A stretch of DNA of 64,000 bases from Dietzia timorensis (GCF_001659785.1 NZ_CP015961.1:310001-374000), one strand, 5' to 3'; shown: positions 1 to 9,072, counted from the first letter of the stretch. Program-made: numbers and translations. Notes: generated by a model not told the origin, from the sequence alone.

Positions 1-15
1 GACCGTGCGGCCTAC

Positions 16-306
16 ATGACTGCCCTCGACACCGGAAACGTCCCGCCGGAAGGTATCCCGGAGCACTGGATTAAGCGGATGCACACCGATGAAAAGAACG
101 TCGTCGTGGTGTCGATGATGTTGTCCGTTTTGGTTGTCTTTCCGCTGGTATTCCTCGTGTTCCGCTTCGCAGCCGGTGACGCACTGCTTCCCGGCGTGCT
201 TTTCGCGGTAGTCGTGGTCGGTTTGGCGGTGGCTGCGCTCATCCCCAGCATCCTGCGGATCGCGCGGGCTGGCCGGTTCGTGCGCAACGCGGACACCCGC
301 CGCTAG
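16..306 (+). CDS. Small two-helix membrane protein, function unknown
   Basis: Predicted 96-residue protein. After a polar N-terminus of about 28 residues (with an IPEHWIKRMHTDE stretch) come two hydrophobic segments, about residues 29-51 and 58-80, followed by a basic tail, so it is probably an inner-membrane protein with a short cytoplasmic end. The reading frame is open to the first base of the window, so the true start may lie upstream of the ATG at 16. Its stop overlaps the stop of the oppositely oriented oxidoreductase by 4 bases, a tight convergent arrangement. I do not recognise the family. Confidence 0.6.
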   Translation: MTALDTGNVPPEGIPEHWIKRMHTDEKNVVVVSMMLSVLVVFPLVFLVFRFAAGDALLPGVLFAVVVVGLAVAALIPSILRIARAGRFVRNADTRR

Positions 307-1340
307 ACCTCGAGCAGCAACTTCCCGCTCGACTCGCCCGACTGCAGGCGCTGCAGAGCCTGCGCGGCATCGGCCAACGCAAACCTCTCGGACACCTGGG
401 TCTTGATCCGGCCTGCTTCGATCAGCGGCCATACGTTCTCGACCACCTGGCGGCAGATCTCGCCCTTGCCCGTCGGACCCTCGACGGGACGCTTGCGCAG
501 GTTCGTCGCGATCACGCCGCCGCGCTTGCCGAGCAGCTCGGCGATGTTGAGCTCGCCGGAGATCCCGCCCTGCATACCGATGATGACCAATCGGCCGTCG
601 TCGGCGAGCGCGGCGACGTTGCGGCCCAGGTACTTGGCGCCCATCACGTCGAGGATCACGTCGGCTCCGAAGTCGCCCGACTCGGCAGTGTGCTCGCGCA
701 GCACGTCGACGAAATCGGATTCGCGGTAGTTGATCGCCAGCCCCGCCCCGAGCTCGCGGCACGCGGCGACCTTCTCGGCCGAACCCGCCGTGGCCGCCAC
801 ATCGATATCGAAGGCGGCGGCCAGCTGGACCGCGAACGACCCGATGCCGCCGCTGCCGCCATGGACGAGGAGGCGGGGGCGCCGCCCGGGCCGGGAAAGT
901 TTCGTCAGGTCCGCCGTCATAAAGAGGTTTGACCACACGGTGCACGCGACCTCCGGCAGGGACGCAGCCTCGGCCAATGACACGCCCGAAGGAATAGGCA
1001 TAACCTGGGCCGCCGGAACCGCGACGCGCGTGGCATAGCCGCCACCGGCGAGCAGCGCGCAGACCTCCGCGCCCGGACGCAGGTGCTCGGCGGCCCACTC
1101 GGCAGCGCCCTCGATATTCTCGCCGACTTCGACGATCTTCCCCGAACACTCCAGGCCGATCGTCGCGGGCGCGCCGGACGGCGGTGGGTATAGCCCCTGC
1201 GACTGCATCAGGTCGGCACGGTTGACGGCGGACGCCGCCACCTCGATGACGACCTCGTCCGGGCCGGGCACCGGATCGGGAACCTCCGCGAGTGCGAGCG
1301 AGGAGGGTCCAACGGATTCGTCGTGCGTGATTGCCTGCAT
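303..1340 (-). CDS. NAD(P)H quinone oxidoreductase, zinc-independent MDR family
   Basis: 345 residues, the normal length for the quinone oxidoreductase (PIG3/QOR) branch of the medium-chain dehydrogenase/reductase superfamily. These soluble enzymes reduce quinones or activated alkenes with NADPH. The N-terminal GroES-like part carries VNRADLMQSQG and GLECSGKIVEVG, typical of QOR-like proteins. The Rossmann part carries LVHGGSGGIGSFAVQLA at about residues 160-176 (the nucleotide-binding loop). The cysteine ladder that binds structural zinc in alcohol dehydrogenases is absent. The ATG start follows a GGTTGGGG stretch. It is transcribed toward the small membrane protein gene and probably forms a unit with the upstream oxygenase gene 26 bases away. 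The exact substrate is unknown. Confidence 0.9.
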   Translation of the reverse strand: MQAITHDESVGPSSLALAEVPDPVPGPDEVVIEVAASAVNRADLMQSQGLYPPPSGAPATIGLECSGKIVEVGENIEGAAEWAAEHLRPGAEVCALLAGGGYATRVAVPAAQVMPIPSGVSLAEAASLPEVACTVWSNLFMTADLTKLSRPGRRPRLLVHGGSGGIGSFAVQLAAAFDIDVAATAGSAEKVAACRELGAGLAINYRESDFVDVLREHTAESGDFGADVILDVMGAKYLGRNVAALADDGRLVIIGMQGGISGELNIAELLGKRGGVIATNLRKRPVEGPTGKGEICRQVVENVWPLIEAGRIKTQVSERFALADAAQALQRLQSGESSGKLLLEV

Positions 1341-1366
1341 GGCCCCAACCTACGCCGTGCGCCGGG

Positions 1367-2521
1367 TCAGTGGGCTTTCGTCGAGGCTCCGGCTGAGGCG
1401 CCGATCGTGGCGCCGTCCCCGCCGGTGATCCGGTCGTAGAACTTCCACTGTGCGTCGCCCCCGCGGTCGGCGCAGCGGCGGTAGCGCTCCGCCCCGGACA
1501 GCGCATATGCGCTGCGCGCCAGGTTGATAGGCAGTCGCATTGCCGGGTACCACGGCAGCACTAGCGCGGGCAGGCCGAGCGCGCGCATCGTGCGCGGACC
1601 GAGGAACGCGGCTGCCACCGACAGGTGTTGTGCCCGCGCGAGACGGCGGCGCACCGGCTCGAACGCGCCGAACGACCAGCGCAGCGGATCGCTCGCCATG
1701 GGCGCCGCGAGAAGCGCACTCGTCTCGTCCGGTTCCGACTGCGCCGACACGAGGTGGCACAGCAGGCGGATGGCGTCGCGGAAATCGCGCGGCAGAAACT
1801 CATCGCGCACGCCCATGAGCCAGCCGACATAACGCGTGAGATGCGCTATCGAGTCGAGCTCGCGCGGTGTGCACACCACACCCATCGTCAGCGCCCCCGC
1901 TCCCGGCGCGATGAGCGCACCGGCCAGCGTCGCGCCCATATCCGTCTGGTTGACGGGCACGCCCCAACGTGATTCGTCCCAGTCGTCCATGGCGCGTACG
2001 TGCCGCCGGACCAGCGAGTGGATAAGCCGCACGTGCACCGTCGACGTGAACCCCGCAGCCCACGGTTCGAGCCCGCCGTCGCCCGTGACGTCGAGCGCCC
2101 ACCGCATCGTCTCCGCGAAACGCTGGTTCGCCCCCTTCTCCAGCGCGCCCGTCCGCACGAGCGTCTTGTTGAGGTCGGAGAATTGGTATCCGCCCATCAG
2201 CGCGACATCCCGCGCGAAATACATCCCGTCGCACCCGCCGCGGCGCAACGCCCGCGCACCCTCGGCTAGAACACCGCGATCGACCCAGTCAGGGGTGTTC
2301 TCGACGGTCTCTACCGCGCGCTTCACCGCATCGTGGCGGATGACGTCGGAGGTATCTCCGCTCGCGAAGGCGCCGTGGATCTCGCCTCGCTCCGGACCGG
2401 TGGCCTCCGTCGCCATCCATTCGGCCAGGGCATCGAACTCGGCGTCGCCGGAATTCATGGAGGAGCCGATGAGCTGCCATTGCGCCGGCGCCGGATCGCC
2501 CACTCGCCACACCATCGACAT
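1367..2521 (-). CDS. MpaB/DUF2236-family oxygenase-like protein
   Basis: 384 residues. The sequence matches the oxygenase MpaB family (DUF2236), which includes latex-clearing protein and fungal MpaB. These are heme-binding proteins, several of which cleave isoprenoid double bonds oxidatively. Seen here: an N-terminal part ending ARDVALMGGYQFSDL, then a histidine/arginine-rich helix VRLIHSLVRRHV and a following NQTDMGATL, which lie where the family keeps its conserved heme-region residues. A C-terminal helical part is rich in Arg and Leu. No signal peptide is evident. It sits 26 bases upstream of the quinone oxidoreductase on the same strand, so co-expression is likely. The substrate cannot be predicted. 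Confidence 0.75.
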   Translation of the reverse strand: MSMVWRVGDPAPAQWQLIGSSMNSGDAEFDALAEWMATEATGPERGEIHGAFASGDTSDVIRHDAVKRAVETVENTPDWVDRGVLAEGARALRRGGCDGMYFARDVALMGGYQFSDLNKTLVRTGALEKGANQRFAETMRWALDVTGDGGLEPWAAGFTSTVHVRLIHSLVRRHVRAMDDWDESRWGVPVNQTDMGATLAGALIAPGAGALTMGVVCTPRELDSIAHLTRYVGWLMGVRDEFLPRDFRDAIRLLCHLVSAQSEPDETSALLAAPMASDPLRWSFGAFEPVRRRLARAQHLSVAAAFLGPRTMRALGLPALVLPWYPAMRLPINLARSAYALSGAERYRRCADRGGDAQWKFYDRITGGDGATIGASAGASTKAH

Positions 2522-2778
2522 GGCCTAGAATGAGCCCTTCGACTTGCCTGGGTGCGGCCGGAATCTGCTCGGCGGGGGAGTCGATCGTTCGTCCGGCATT
2601 GCGTGCACATCCCTAGGCGGCAGAGGGGTGGCCGCCGCTCGCTTGTGGGCCACGTCACATATCGTGTCACATATATAACCGCCCGGCAATGGCGCTCCGG
2701 GGCGGACCTTGCGGGATTTCGTGCGTCGTCGCGGCTTCCCGTTAGGATGGCAATGCGCGCGTGGTTCCCACGCGCGGG

Positions 2779-2864
2779 GGAAGTGTGGCAGAGCGGCCGA
2801 ATGCACTCGCCTTGAAAGCGAGCGTGCCTAAACAGCACCGGGGGTTCAAATCCCTCCGCTTCCG
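2779..2864 (+). tRNA. tRNA-Ser (anticodon TGA)
   Basis: The sequence folds as a class II tRNA with a long variable arm. The acceptor strand GGAAGTG (2779-2785) pairs with CGCTTCC (2857-2863). The anticodon stem CTCGC/GCGAG encloses loop CTTGAAA with anticodon TGA at 2813-2815. The T-arm carries GGTTCAAAT. No CCA is encoded. An integrase gene begins 122 bases downstream in the same direction, which marks this tRNA as the probable integration site of the element that follows. Confidence 0.95.
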
Positions 2865-2870
2865 CAGAGA

Positions 2871-2911
2871 AGGGCCAGGTCAGAGAGATAATCTCGACCT
2901 GGCCCTTGTTT
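2871..2911 (+). terminator. Rho-independent terminator after tRNA-Ser
   Basis: An 11-bp perfect inverted repeat, AGGGCCAGGTC (2871-2881) and GACCTGGCCCT (2896-2906), with a 14-base loop, is followed by TGTTTCGTT. It starts 7 bases after the tRNA, so it should end the tRNA transcript and insulate the integrase gene. Confidence 0.8.
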
Positions 2912-2934
2912 CGTTCGAGCGGTGGTCGGCGAAG

Positions 2935-2979
2935 TTGACACACGAGTTGACACATTCGACCTGGCAATACTCCTAGAAT
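2935..2979 (+). promoter_or_regulatory. Putative integrase promoter with repeated GTTGACACA
   Basis: GTTGACACA occurs twice, at 2934-2942 and 2946-2954, each containing a perfect TTGACA. TAGAAT at 2974-2979 resembles a -10 box 7 bases before the GTG start at 2987. No ribosome binding site precedes that GTG, so the message may be leaderless. The spacing from the nearer TTGACA to TAGAAT is 21 bases, longer than ideal, so the duplicated 9-mer could instead be integrase or excisionase arm-binding sites. Confidence 0.4.
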
Positions 2980-2986
2980 TACTCCT

Positions 2987-4327
2987 GTGGCGAGGATTCC
3001 TGAGGGCGTGAAGCGGGTCGAGTACAAGAGCGGAACGGTCCGGTACGAGATCCGCGTAGACGCCGAGGTCAACGGTGTCAGACGTCAGAAGCGGCTCCGA
3101 TTCGAAACCGTCCGGGAGGCCTCGGACAAGCTCAAGGAGTTGCGGGCGGCTGCGGCGCAGGGGCGCCTGGTGCCGACCACGGGCTTGACCGTGGCCCGGG
3201 CGATCGAGGAGTGGCTGGAGGCCCAGCAGCTCGCGCCGTCGACGCGGGCCGCGTACTCGGCCGCGCTGGCACCGGTGGCCGAGAGGTATGGCAAGCGCAA
3301 GGTGCAGACCATCGAGAAGGCCGACGTCGTCGCACTGATCAAGGACCTACGCGAGGGCACGGGTCCGGGTGGTCGGAAATGGGCGCGGACGTCGATCAAT
3401 CCTATGAGGGCCCGGTGGGAGTCGGTGTGGGAGGACCTCGTCGAGCAGGGAAAAGTTGCTCGAAATCCGGTGGAACTCGTAAAGCCGTTGCGCAAGCGTG
3501 ATGACCCTGTGGCATCAAAAAGCAAAGGCCCACTGGATCTTTCGGATCGTCTGACCGATGCCGAGGTGGCGCGGCTGGAAGCTGCTCACCCGCCGACACC
3601 ACCGGCGGATGCTCACATGCGGTCGGCCCCGTACCTCGCCGCGATGAGGGCCCCGATGATTGCGCTCGGACTCCTCGGACTGCGCCGGGGCGAGATGGCC
3701 GGGTTGCGATGGTCGTCGATTGATCTGGAGCACGGGACGATGAAGGTCGCGATGGCCACCCGAGTCGCGGTGCGGGGCAAGATCATCGAGCAGTCGGTGG
3801 GAAAGACGGCGTCGGCCGGGCGGTGGCTGCCCCTTCCAGATCCGACTCTCGCGGTGCTACGGGCGGCGAAGTCGCGTCAGGAGGCCGAGCAGGCGCGGTA
3901 CGGGGAGCGGTGGCGTGGTGGGTCCGATCCTTACGTGCTGACACAGCAGAACGGTCGTCCGACGAGCCCGCGGACGCTCAATTTCTGGTGGAACGATGCG
4001 TTGGAGTCGGCGGGTGTATCGCATCGACGGTTGCACGCGTCGCGCCACACTGCGGCGTCACGACTGATCTCGATGGGTGCCTCTCCCGCAGAGGTGGCGA
4101 AGTGGCTGGGCCACGCAGATGGCGGCGAACTGGTGCTGCGGACGTATGCACACGTCCACGAGGATGACCTGCGGTCACTGGCGTCAGCGCTCGATTACAG
4201 CCGTGAGCGGGTGGTTCCGGCGGATCGAGGACCTGTGCATGTGGTCGATCAGGAACTGCCAGCACACGCTGCCGATAAGCTGGGGATGGTGCGGGACCCG
4301 GAGACGGGTGAGTGGGACCTGCCGTAG
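2987..4327 (+). CDS. Site-specific tyrosine recombinase (integrase)
   Basis: 446 residues. Family role: phage and ICE-type integrases join and excise circular DNA at a tRNA att site. The N-terminal arm-binding domain (YEIRVDAEVNGVRRQKRLRF) and SAM-like core-binding domain (about residues 65-150) are followed by the catalytic domain. That domain shows LGLRRGEMAGLRW (catalytic Arg I near 232), an HASRHTAASRLI box (His and Arg II near 350) and LGH followed by RTYAHVH, whose Tyr near 386 is the nucleophile. The GTG at 2987 gives the expected N-terminus but has no Shine-Dalgarno. Its position just past tRNA-Ser implies insertion into that gene. I could not find the second copy of the tRNA 3-prime end (attR), so the far end of the element is undefined. 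Confidence 0.93.
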   Translation: MARIPEGVKRVEYKSGTVRYEIRVDAEVNGVRRQKRLRFETVREASDKLKELRAAAAQGRLVPTTGLTVARAIEEWLEAQQLAPSTRAAYSAALAPVAERYGKRKVQTIEKADVVALIKDLREGTGPGGRKWARTSINPMRARWESVWEDLVEQGKVARNPVELVKPLRKRDDPVASKSKGPLDLSDRLTDAEVARLEAAHPPTPPADAHMRSAPYLAAMRAPMIALGLLGLRRGEMAGLRWSSIDLEHGTMKVAMATRVAVRGKIIEQSVGKTASAGRWLPLPDPTLAVLRAAKSRQEAEQARYGERWRGGSDPYVLTQQNGRPTSPRTLNFWWNDALESAGVSHRRLHASRHTAASRLISMGASPAEVAKWLGHADGGELVLRTYAHVHEDDLRSLASALDYSRERVVPADRGPVHVVDQELPAHAADKLGMVRDPETGEWDLP

Positions 4328-4390
4328 GCCTGGCCACTGTTCGAGCAGCCGTCCGAGACGCGTGGTCCGAGCGGTTGCTCGTGGCCCCGC

Positions 4391-4675
4391 ATTCCTTCGC
4401 CCGGGCTTCTCACCACCGGTCGGTCGGTTGTTCGAGGAGCTGCTCGATCTGCACTTCGACCAGCTGGTCGAGGGGTTGCTCGTGAAGCTCGTCAGAGGTA
4501 CCCGTGTTCCTTCACCCGACTTCTAACCACGACCACGACCAGCTGATCGACCCGCGGGTAGAAGTCGGGGGTGAACCGGTAGGTGGGTTCGTGATCGGTT
4601 GTTCGAGCGGTTGTCCGTACAGCTGGTCGAGCAGAACTTCGAGACCGTGTCACATGTTCCTTCACCCGACTTCTA
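4391..4675 (+). repeat. Dispersed direct and inverted repeat around TTCACCCGACTTCTA
   Basis: GTTCCTTCACCCGACTTCTA occurs exactly at 4506-4525 and 4656-4675, 150 bases apart. A diverged copy lies at 4391-4410 and an inverted partial copy at about 4558-4573. Between them are many variants of TTCGAG/CTGGTCGA. The stretch from 4328 to 4741 has no convincing gene. The arrangement suggests protein-binding sites (integrase arm sites, partition sites or part of an origin). Confidence 0.6.
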
Positions 4676-4741
4676 GACACCCGCTCGACCAGTTGTCGGT
4701 AGAGCTGTCCGAGACACCCGCCCGAGGAGCTGCTCGGACCG

Positions 4742-5025
4742 TGTAGGGATGTCGGGATCGAAAGTCGTCCCTACAGGCCTCCCTACAGGGTAAAAACGCA
4801 GGCCAAGGGGTGTTTCTACCTGTTCATGTAGGGATGTAGGGATCTTTTTAGAACTCTACGCGGGGGGAAGAATCGAGCTTCGCTCGCTCTATAGGCATGG
4901 AAGAACTCTTTCCTCGATTCGTCCCTACATCCCTACACGGGGTGGTCGATTGGTGTTCTGAGCAGGGGAAACGGCCTGTAGGGATCTGATCGGGTCCCGA
5001 CATCCCTACAGGGTCGCGACATCCC
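4742..5025 (+). repeat. GTAGGGAT iteron-like array and large dyad, candidate replication origin
   Basis: About nine copies of GTAGGGAT or its complement ATCCCTAC, some with one mismatch, lie within 285 bases. The tandem pair TGTAGGGATGTAGGGATC (4827-4843) is mirrored by GTCCCTACATCCCTAC (4921-4936), giving a dyad centred near 4882. An inner inverted repeat is GAATCGAG/CTCGATTC. The block sits directly upstream of the excisionase and P4-type helicase genes, where an origin or an autoregulatory site would be expected. No open reading frame is credible from 4328 to 5267. Confidence 0.65.
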
Positions 5026-5267
5026 AGTGGGGTCAAACATTTTTTTGCTCGTGTCGAGCCTGTATTTAGGCATTCTCTCGTGAATATTCAGCTGTTAGGA
5101 AAGGTGCTGGTGGCGGCTCGATCGGACGTTTGAGTGTAGCGGAATACCATTACCCGTCAAGGATAGTTTGACCGCTTGACCTGCGCATTTAGCCGTTCCT
5201 GATACTTGCGGCCTGTTGGCATTTCGTGGAATCTGTAGGCACGAGAACGCATAGGAAAGGAGTGGAA

Positions 5268-5429
5268 ATGGCTGAATCGACATGGTTGACCGTCGAGGAG
5301 TACGCCGCGCTGAAGCGTCGGAGCAAATGGACGATCTACCGGCATATCAAGCAGGGTCTGATTCCCGGCGCGGAGCAGGTCGTCGAACACGGCGAGATTC
5401 GGATTCCAGTTCCGGCGTCCGTCGCCTGA
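5268..5429 (+). CDS. Excisionase-like helix-turn-helix protein
   Basis: 53 residues. WLTVEEYAALKRRSKWTIYRHIKQG followed by IPGAEQ...IRIP is the standard layout of the MerR/Xis-like winged-helix excisionase (helix_turn_helix_17) family, which bends DNA and directs the integrase toward excision. I chose the ATG at 5268 because GGAAAGGAG at 5254-5262 is a strong ribosome binding site with good spacing; an upstream ATG at 5226 has none. It lies 73 bases before the replicase gene, in the order int, repeats, xis, rep that is typical of actinobacterial integrative elements. Confidence 0.85.
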   Translation: MAESTWLTVEEYAALKRRSKWTIYRHIKQGLIPGAEQVVEHGEIRIPVPASVA

Positions 5430-5501
5430 CAAAAAGATGAGCGCCGCACCTCTGCAAAGGAGCGACGCTCGGAACCTAACCACCACAGAAAGGTTTTACT
5501 G

Positions 5502-7586
5502 ATGACATCTTACGACGATTCGATCGATCGTGTCGAGTTCTCGTTCGATCGCGACGAGCTGGGGTTCACCCCACCTCCCGCGCCTCCGGAGCAAACTGTC
5601 GACCCGGTTTTGACCGAGGACGAAGTGCTGGAGCTGGCCACTGTTCGGGCGGTGGCCGCACTGCGGAGGGGGCCGTTGCCGGCCCCGGCGAAGGCGGCTA
5701 GGACGGTGTGCGAGTGGACTGCGGCCGTGTACGAGGGCTGGAAGAAGAAGGACGACGAGAGCAAGGAGGGCAAGAAGGCGAAGGGTGCCGCTGGTGCCGC
5801 TCCTCCGAAGGGGATCACGCACCGTCAGGCCGCTGAGCTGACGATGCTGTACTTGCCGGTCGCGCTGATCCCGGCCGTGGAGACCGAGCCGGATCGCGAC
5901 GTCGCGCTCCTAGCGGTGTACAACGCCGATGACGGGCTCTACGAGCAGTGCTCGGGTCGGACGAACCAGATCACGGTCTTCTTGAGGCGCCTTGCATACG
6001 ATGCGAATGACCGCTGGATCGGCGAAACGCTCTCGGCCATTCGCGACCTGGCGCCGTTGCGGTATCAGTGCACCGACCCCGATCTGGTGGCGCTCGACGA
6101 CTGTGTCTACAAGATGTCGACGGGCGAGAGGCTGCCGTACACGCCCGATCTGGTCTTCATGGCGAAGGCGCGGACAAAGCTGCCCGAAGTCGAGCCGGAG
6201 CTGCCGCGTATTGAGAATCCGGATGGCACGTGGTGGGACCCGGCGAGCTGGTTGCTGGAGACGATGGGGACACCGGAGCTGGCGCGCCAGATCCACGAGG
6301 TGAACAACCGGATCTTGCGGCCGCGGGCGTTTGGCGATGACAAGGTCATCATGCTCTATTCCGAGTCTGGATCGAACGGCAAGGGCACCGTCTTGGAGAT
6401 GCAGCGGTGCATGGTCGGCGGTGAAAGAGGCCTGCGGTGCGCCTCGATCGGCCTGGAGAACTTCGGCGGCGACGCCCGGGATTTCATTCTCACGTCGCTA
6501 CTGAATGCCGCCGTCAATCTCTCCGATGAGTCCGACCCCGACGGATTCATGAAGTCGTCGGCGATGCTCAAGGCGATCGGCTCGCATGACCCGGTTCTGA
6601 TCAATCGGAAGAACCGGGATGCGGTCACCACGAAACTCTTCGTGACGATGGTTTTCTCGATCAACAAGCTGCCGAAGATGAAGGACAAGAGTCAGGCGAT
6701 CGACCGTCGGCTCTATATCATCCCTTTCGGTCAGCGATTCATGAGCGACGGAACGACTGACATCAAGCGGAATCCCCGGATCAAGAGTGACTACCTCAAG
6801 CGCCCTGAGGTGAGGGAATGGTTCGTCTGGCAAGCACTCAAGGTGATCGGCCCGATCACCGAGATGAGCACGCCGCCGTCGGTGGCCGAGGTCCTCGAGG
6901 AGTTCCGCGAGGCCAATGATCCCATTGTCGACTTCTGGCGGCGATACGAGCCTCAGTTCGCTGTGACTGATCTCGGCCATCTTCCGCTGGAGATGTTGTA
7001 CGACCTCTACAAGGCCGAATCCCGTGCCCGACGGGGCACCAGCGCAGGTGTCGAGTCGATCAGGAACTTCTCCGACCGACTGGTCGAGGAAGCCGCACGG
7101 GGTGGTGTATGGCGCGAGGAGCGCAATGCTCGGGATCGCGTGCAGAAGTCGCTCGCATCTTGGGCCGATACCTGCGCTGGCCAGGTCGCCCCGATCATTC
7201 AGGATCTGGGTCGTTCGTGGGCTGATCTGCGGCCGGATGGTGCCACCCACGAGTTGGTGTCGGGTGACGAGCGAGTGGCGCGGTGGGGACGCGATCTGGA
7301 AGGGCTGCCCATCGGCACGCTCCGCTCGCAGAAGTCTCTGGCGCTGCCGCGGCGGGCGTCATGCCTCGTGCGTGATCTTCAGGTCGCGCCGCAGTTGCTC
7401 GACCACGTACCGGCGGAGGTCTCCTCGCCTTTGGCCGATCCCTCCGCGGAGACCACCGACGACGTCCCGGATCTCGCCCCGCTTACCGCGGCTGAGATCG
7501 CCGAGATTGCGACCTGGGCCAATCGCGGTGTGCCGGCCGGTGTGCCACCCGCCCCTGCCCCCGTCTGGGCGGAGGTGAGGGAATGA
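5502..7586 (+). CDS. P4-family phage/plasmid DNA helicase-primase (D5-like replicase)
   Basis: 694 residues. The central region (about residues 250-480) matches the phage/plasmid P4-type helicase C-terminal domain with D5_N. The Walker A loop ESGSNGKGTVLEM is near residue 287, and NLSDESD and FSINKLPKM occupy the Walker B and sensor positions of SF3 helicases, followed by RRLYIIPF. An acidic/basic linker (KKKDDESKEGKKAKG) lies near residue 85. No zinc-finger or TOPRIM primase motif is apparent at the N-terminus, so priming activity is unproven. It probably replicates the excised element from the repeats upstream. The start ATG follows AGAAAGG. It overlaps the next small gene by 4 bases, so translation is coupled. 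Confidence 0.88.
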   Translation: MTSYDDSIDRVEFSFDRDELGFTPPPAPPEQTVDPVLTEDEVLELATVRAVAALRRGPLPAPAKAARTVCEWTAAVYEGWKKKDDESKEGKKAKGAAGAAPPKGITHRQAAELTMLYLPVALIPAVETEPDRDVALLAVYNADDGLYEQCSGRTNQITVFLRRLAYDANDRWIGETLSAIRDLAPLRYQCTDPDLVALDDCVYKMSTGERLPYTPDLVFMAKARTKLPEVEPELPRIENPDGTWWDPASWLLETMGTPELARQIHEVNNRILRPRAFGDDKVIMLYSESGSNGKGTVLEMQRCMVGGERGLRCASIGLENFGGDARDFILTSLLNAAVNLSDESDPDGFMKSSAMLKAIGSHDPVLINRKNRDAVTTKLFVTMVFSINKLPKMKDKSQAIDRRLYIIPFGQRFMSDGTTDIKRNPRIKSDYLKRPEVREWFVWQALKVIGPITEMSTPPSVAEVLEEFREANDPIVDFWRRYEPQFAVTDLGHLPLEMLYDLYKAESRARRGTSAGVESIRNFSDRLVEEAARGGVWREERNARDRVQKSLASWADTCAGQVAPIIQDLGRSWADLRPDGATHELVSGDERVARWGRDLEGLPIGTLRSQKSLALPRRASCLVRDLQVAPQLLDHVPAEVSSPLADPSAETTDDVPDLAPLTAAEIAEIATWANRGVPAGVPPAPAPVWAEVRE

Positions 7587-7789
7587 ACCGCAAAGACCGA
7601 CGAGCAGCGCAGCGCGGACGCGGGCCGATGGGTCCGGCACAGTTCGAGCGTGAGCTGCGCCGGGTTGTCCGTGGCGACCCGGACTCCGATCCGGTCGTGG
7701 CTGCCTTCTGGCGCGACCAGAGCACGGAGTGGGATGTGGCCGCGGCCGTCGACCACCCGGACGGAATCGAGGCGCTGAGGCGCCGATGA
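7583..7789 (+). CDS. Small basic protein coupled to the replicase, unknown function
   Basis: 68 residues with a very basic N-terminus (MNRKDRRAAQRGRG) and an acidic C-terminal half. Its ATG overlaps the replicase stop (ATGA), indicating translational coupling, and a strong terminator follows 20 bases later, so it closes the xis-rep operon. I do not recognise the family. The basic tail could bind nucleic acid, but this is inference only. Confidence 0.65.
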   Translation: MNRKDRRAAQRGRGPMGPAQFERELRRVVRGDPDSDPVVAAFWRDQSTEWDVAAAVDHPDGIEALRRR

Positions 7790-7809
7790 ACCACTAGTCG
7801 CTCCAGTAG

Positions 7810-7843
7810 AACACCCCCGCACAGCGTGTGCGGGGGTGTTTTC
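7810..7843 (+). terminator. Strong rho-independent terminator of the replicase operon
   Basis: Perfect 14-bp inverted repeat AACACCCCCGCACA / TGTGCGGGGGTGTT with a 3-base loop, followed by TTCTGCTG. It lies 20 bases after the small gene. Confidence 0.9.
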
Positions 7844-7962
7844 TGCTGTCCGACAGACGATTTCGCGCCCTACCCAGAGGCGTTGAAGCCCTCAGTGGAA
7901 GGCTGAGACTGCTCGCGGGCGCAAGGTAGCGGCCTCCTGGGGGCTACGCTCGACCCTTCGGT

Positions 7963-8250
7963 GGGCGTCATAGCCTTCTGCTTGCGTCCCTGTGCGATCT
8001 ATGACGCCAGTCGCGGATTTCGTTGCGGCGCTGTGGCCTTCACGGCGCCCCCGCATGGCGTCATAGACGCCTCACGGCTCGGGATCGCATGGCCTATGAC
8101 GCAAGTTGGAGTCGTTGTAAAGGCGTTGTCGAGGCACTGTGGCCGCTGGTATGGGGCGTCAGTGCCTCATCTTGGTGACACGGCCTCCAGCGGGAGGCGT
8201 GGAAGACGCTTCGTAGCGTCCATAGAGCCTCAGCATGGACGCCAGTGGAG
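7963..8250 (+). repeat. GCGTCATAG / CTATGACGC repeat cluster
   Basis: GGCGTCATAG at 7965 and 8058, and CTATGACGC at 8000 and 8094, with degenerate copies (GGCGTCAGTGCC, AGCGTCCATAG, CATGGACGCC) between 8155 and 8243. Copies occur in both orientations about every 35-60 bases. No gene is supported between 7844 and 9384. The cluster lies between the replicase and relaxase genes and could be a partition, origin or transfer control region. Confidence 0.55.
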
Positions 8251-9072
8251 GGCTATACAGCCACTCCGTTGCGGCACTAGGACCACGGGTTTCGTTGTGG
8301 GGTAATGGTTTCCCCCACCGACTTCTCTTCTGGCGTCGTCCCGCTCCCTCGATCAGACCCCCGTCCAGACGGTCCGCCGAGGACCGCCGGGTTCACGCTC
8401 TGGACCGGTAGCGGACCACGGTCCGGTACCGGGTCTATCCTCTCGCCGCGGCTGGCCGGCTCCCGTGTCAGCGGGGCCTGCCCGACCGTGGCTCTTGTGC
8501 AGGTGCACCGGGTGGATCGACTGTGATCGGCTCCCTGGAACACCACAACGCTGGCCCACGAGGCCAGCCGACGCCGGAGGCGGCGGTGCAGCCGAGGGGC
8601 GGGCCTGGCCGCCGTAGGCGGCGGGCACGCCCGGGCTAGCGATGATCCCGAACCACCGGCGATCGACCTCCCGGCCACCGTCGGGATCGCTCCCGGGCGG
8701 GCGGTCGACCGTCGGCAGTGCCCCGAGGGGGTATCGGCGAGGGTATCGAGGACGGGTAGGGCGTATACGCGGCGACCTGGGCTTTTGCCGGGCGTGTACG
8801 CACGGGGGTGGACACTTCCGGTCGTCGCAGGTCAGAGAGTTGGAGGGAGTGTACTCGCTCGCGCTGACCTGGGCGTTTACGACCGGCTCTCGACCGGTCG
8901 AGGAGTTTGCGGCGTGTATATGGGTAATCGCCGCGTGCCCGAGGGGCGGTCCGGCACTGCCGTAGGTCCGATGCGAGCGAGCGAGCATTGGGCCGCAGGC
9001 GGTGATCAGGTCGACGGCGAGCCGTTGACCTGGGTGTTCATGTCTCTTGGCTTGCCTCCGGCAGGACGACAG

